Shown piece after piece: positions 35,440-36,262 of a stretch of DNA of 36,262 bases. The DNA comes from Methylophaga sp. (lineage in GTDB: Bacteria; Pseudomonadota; Gammaproteobacteria; Nitrosococcales; Methylophagaceae): the NCBI GenBank assembly GCA_024636315.1, contig JAGXHJ010000029.1, positions 1 through 36,262 of the forward strand. Reading direction: 5' to 3'. Positions within the stretch are counted from its first letter, which is position 1, and each line of letters starts with the position of its first letter. The notes below the pieces were generated by a model. That model saw only the letters and a list, made by a program, of their open reading frames with translations. It was not told where the DNA came from and did no database searches. The position numbers were made by a program, and so were the translations under genes.

Positions 35440-36135
35440 TTAAGCTAGGATATCGGGTAGCAATTTGGTTAAGACTTGTTTTTCAGACACCATATCGCCA
35501 CTTAAGACAAAGCCAAGTAATGCGGCACTATCATTTGTGAAAACAGCCTTGATACCAAAGCCTGATGAGGCGCATTCAAATTGCCATGAGCCCTTTGCCA
35601 GTAATGCTGGTATGGCAACAATGAGTGGATAATTAGGCGTTTTAATAGCAACTGGCATTGCAGGATATTTAACTGCGGTAGTTTGACCGGACAGGGTTTT
35701 GGCTAAGGCTTTAGCTGCCACAAGAATTGGCGCGATAAAAAGCAAATTATGGCCCGCCACTTCAGCACAATCGCCTAAAGCATAGATATTAGGCTGGCTA
35801 GTTTGTAAGTATTCATTGGTAACAATTCCACGGTTGACCGTTATACCTATTGTCTTGGCAAGTTCAATATTGGGACAAAGGCCAATGGCAGAAATAACAA
35901 CATCAGCTTGTATCAAATCACCATTGGATAAGGTTAACTCGTAGCCATTATTATTCGAAGTAGTAGCGTGATTAACGGTGGTGACAGTGTTTTGAAAATG
36001 CCAATCGACACCAGCATTGCTCAGTGTTATTTTAAGTTCAGTGGCGATAGGTTCCGGTAATAGGCCATCCATAGGAAGCTTGCTAGGGCCAATAACTGAT
36101 ACGGCAATTCCAGTATTAATTAAAGGGACTAACAT
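35440..36135 (-). pseudogene. Truncated rubredoxin-NAD reductase-like flavoprotein
   Basis: The 231-aa product matches the C-terminal part of NorW/AlkT-type FAD reductases: the second half of the NAD domain (VSVIGPSKLPMDGLLPEP), the linker VVISAIGLCPN, the FAD motif NIYALGDCAEVAG and the C-terminal domain. The N-terminal about 145 residues, including both GxGxxG nucleotide motifs, are missing. In-frame TAA and TAG codons lie just before the ATG, so the frame does not extend. The enzyme is unlikely to be active; it may be a decayed gene or a rearrangement remnant. Confidence 0.75.
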
Positions 36136-36197
36136 ACATTAATACTATTCCCCTATAAGCAGTGTAAAATAATGTTCAAGAACAAAAGGATATGATA

Positions 36198-36262
36198 ATG
36201 AACTTAACCACTGATATATCAACAAAATACACCAATACTATAAGTACTTTTGAGTTATTGGA
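36198..36262 (+). CDS. Start of an unidentified gene, cut by the window end
   Basis: An AAAAGGA ribosome site (36184-36190) is followed after 7 nt by ATG and an open frame to the edge (begins MNLTTDISTKYTNTISTFEL). It is divergent from the truncated reductase. Too little sequence is present to name it. Confidence 0.4.
   Translation, partial: MNLTTDISTKYTNTISTFELL

Noticed and set aside
36136-36160. Remnant of the missing reductase nucleotide-binding motif (LIGE in frame upstream)
   Set aside because: Spacing to the following strand is off by about three residues and two stops intervene; chance is likely.

Overview
The window looks like a chromosomal segment of a gammaproteobacterium, most likely a methylotroph. 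Gammaproteobacterial affiliation is inferred from gene order shared with Enterobacteria-type genomes: rpsU-(yqeY)-dnaG-rpoD followed by a tRNA-Ile2, yibN-grxC-secB-gpsA divergent from gpmI-envC-ctpA, and recF-gyrB. Methylotrophy is inferred from a compact four-gene set of archaeal-type C1 cofactor genes (flavoprotein, DHPS-like DUF6513 protein, DUF447 protein, MfnB-type synthase). A Methylophaga-like organism would fit, but the genus cannot be fixed from sequence reading alone.

Layout. Bases 1 to about 4190 carry a small mobile element on the + strand: a tyrosine integrase whose N-terminal domain seems to be missing, a 50-aa protein, a 221-aa unknown, an AlpA/excisionase-like protein, a winged-helix-like protein and a YagK/YfjJ (inovirus Gp2-like) HUH-type protein. 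It ends in about 550 bp of non-coding DNA with a three-copy 10-mer and a tandem array of exact 65-bp period. A three-way-junction RNA fold lies inside the element. Bases 4194-8753 hold the macromolecular synthesis operon on the - strand (rpsU, yqeY, dnaG, rpoD, then tRNA-Ile2 8 nt after the rpoD stop). Bases 8825-13837 hold tsaD, a DUF2058 gene, plsY and the folate genes folB, folK and a folM-like pteridine reductase, plus a MidA-type methyltransferase. Bases 13894-17407 hold a - strand group: a BigR/SqrR-like ArsR regulator, a membrane rhodanese, grxC, secB, gpsA and a lipoprotein. Bases 17542-23073 hold gpmI, envC, ctpA, a DJ-1 protein and a double-receiver protein on the + strand. MetR and metE are divergent (23070-26344). 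Bases 26377-29578 are the C1 cofactor operon, divergent from a type II NADH dehydrogenase (29715-31037). Cytochrome b561, gyrB, recF and a broken rubredoxin reductase-like gene occupy the right end on the - strand.

How parts fit together. Two near-perfect parS sites inside recF suggest that the right end lies near the replication origin, although the expected dnaN neighbour is absent. The folate genes and the archaeal-type cofactor genes together point to both tetrahydrofolate and tetrahydromethanopterin/methylofuran C1 chemistry. The ArsR protein has two cysteines 66 residues apart, as in persulfide sensors, and a dyad beside it overlaps the predicted gpmI promoter, which suggests sulfur-responsive control of the rhodanese/glutaredoxin operon and perhaps of glycolysis.

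The most unusual items are the element's 65-bp repeat array and structured RNA, the persulfide-sensor/gpmI arrangement, the cofactor operon, and the parS sites within recF.
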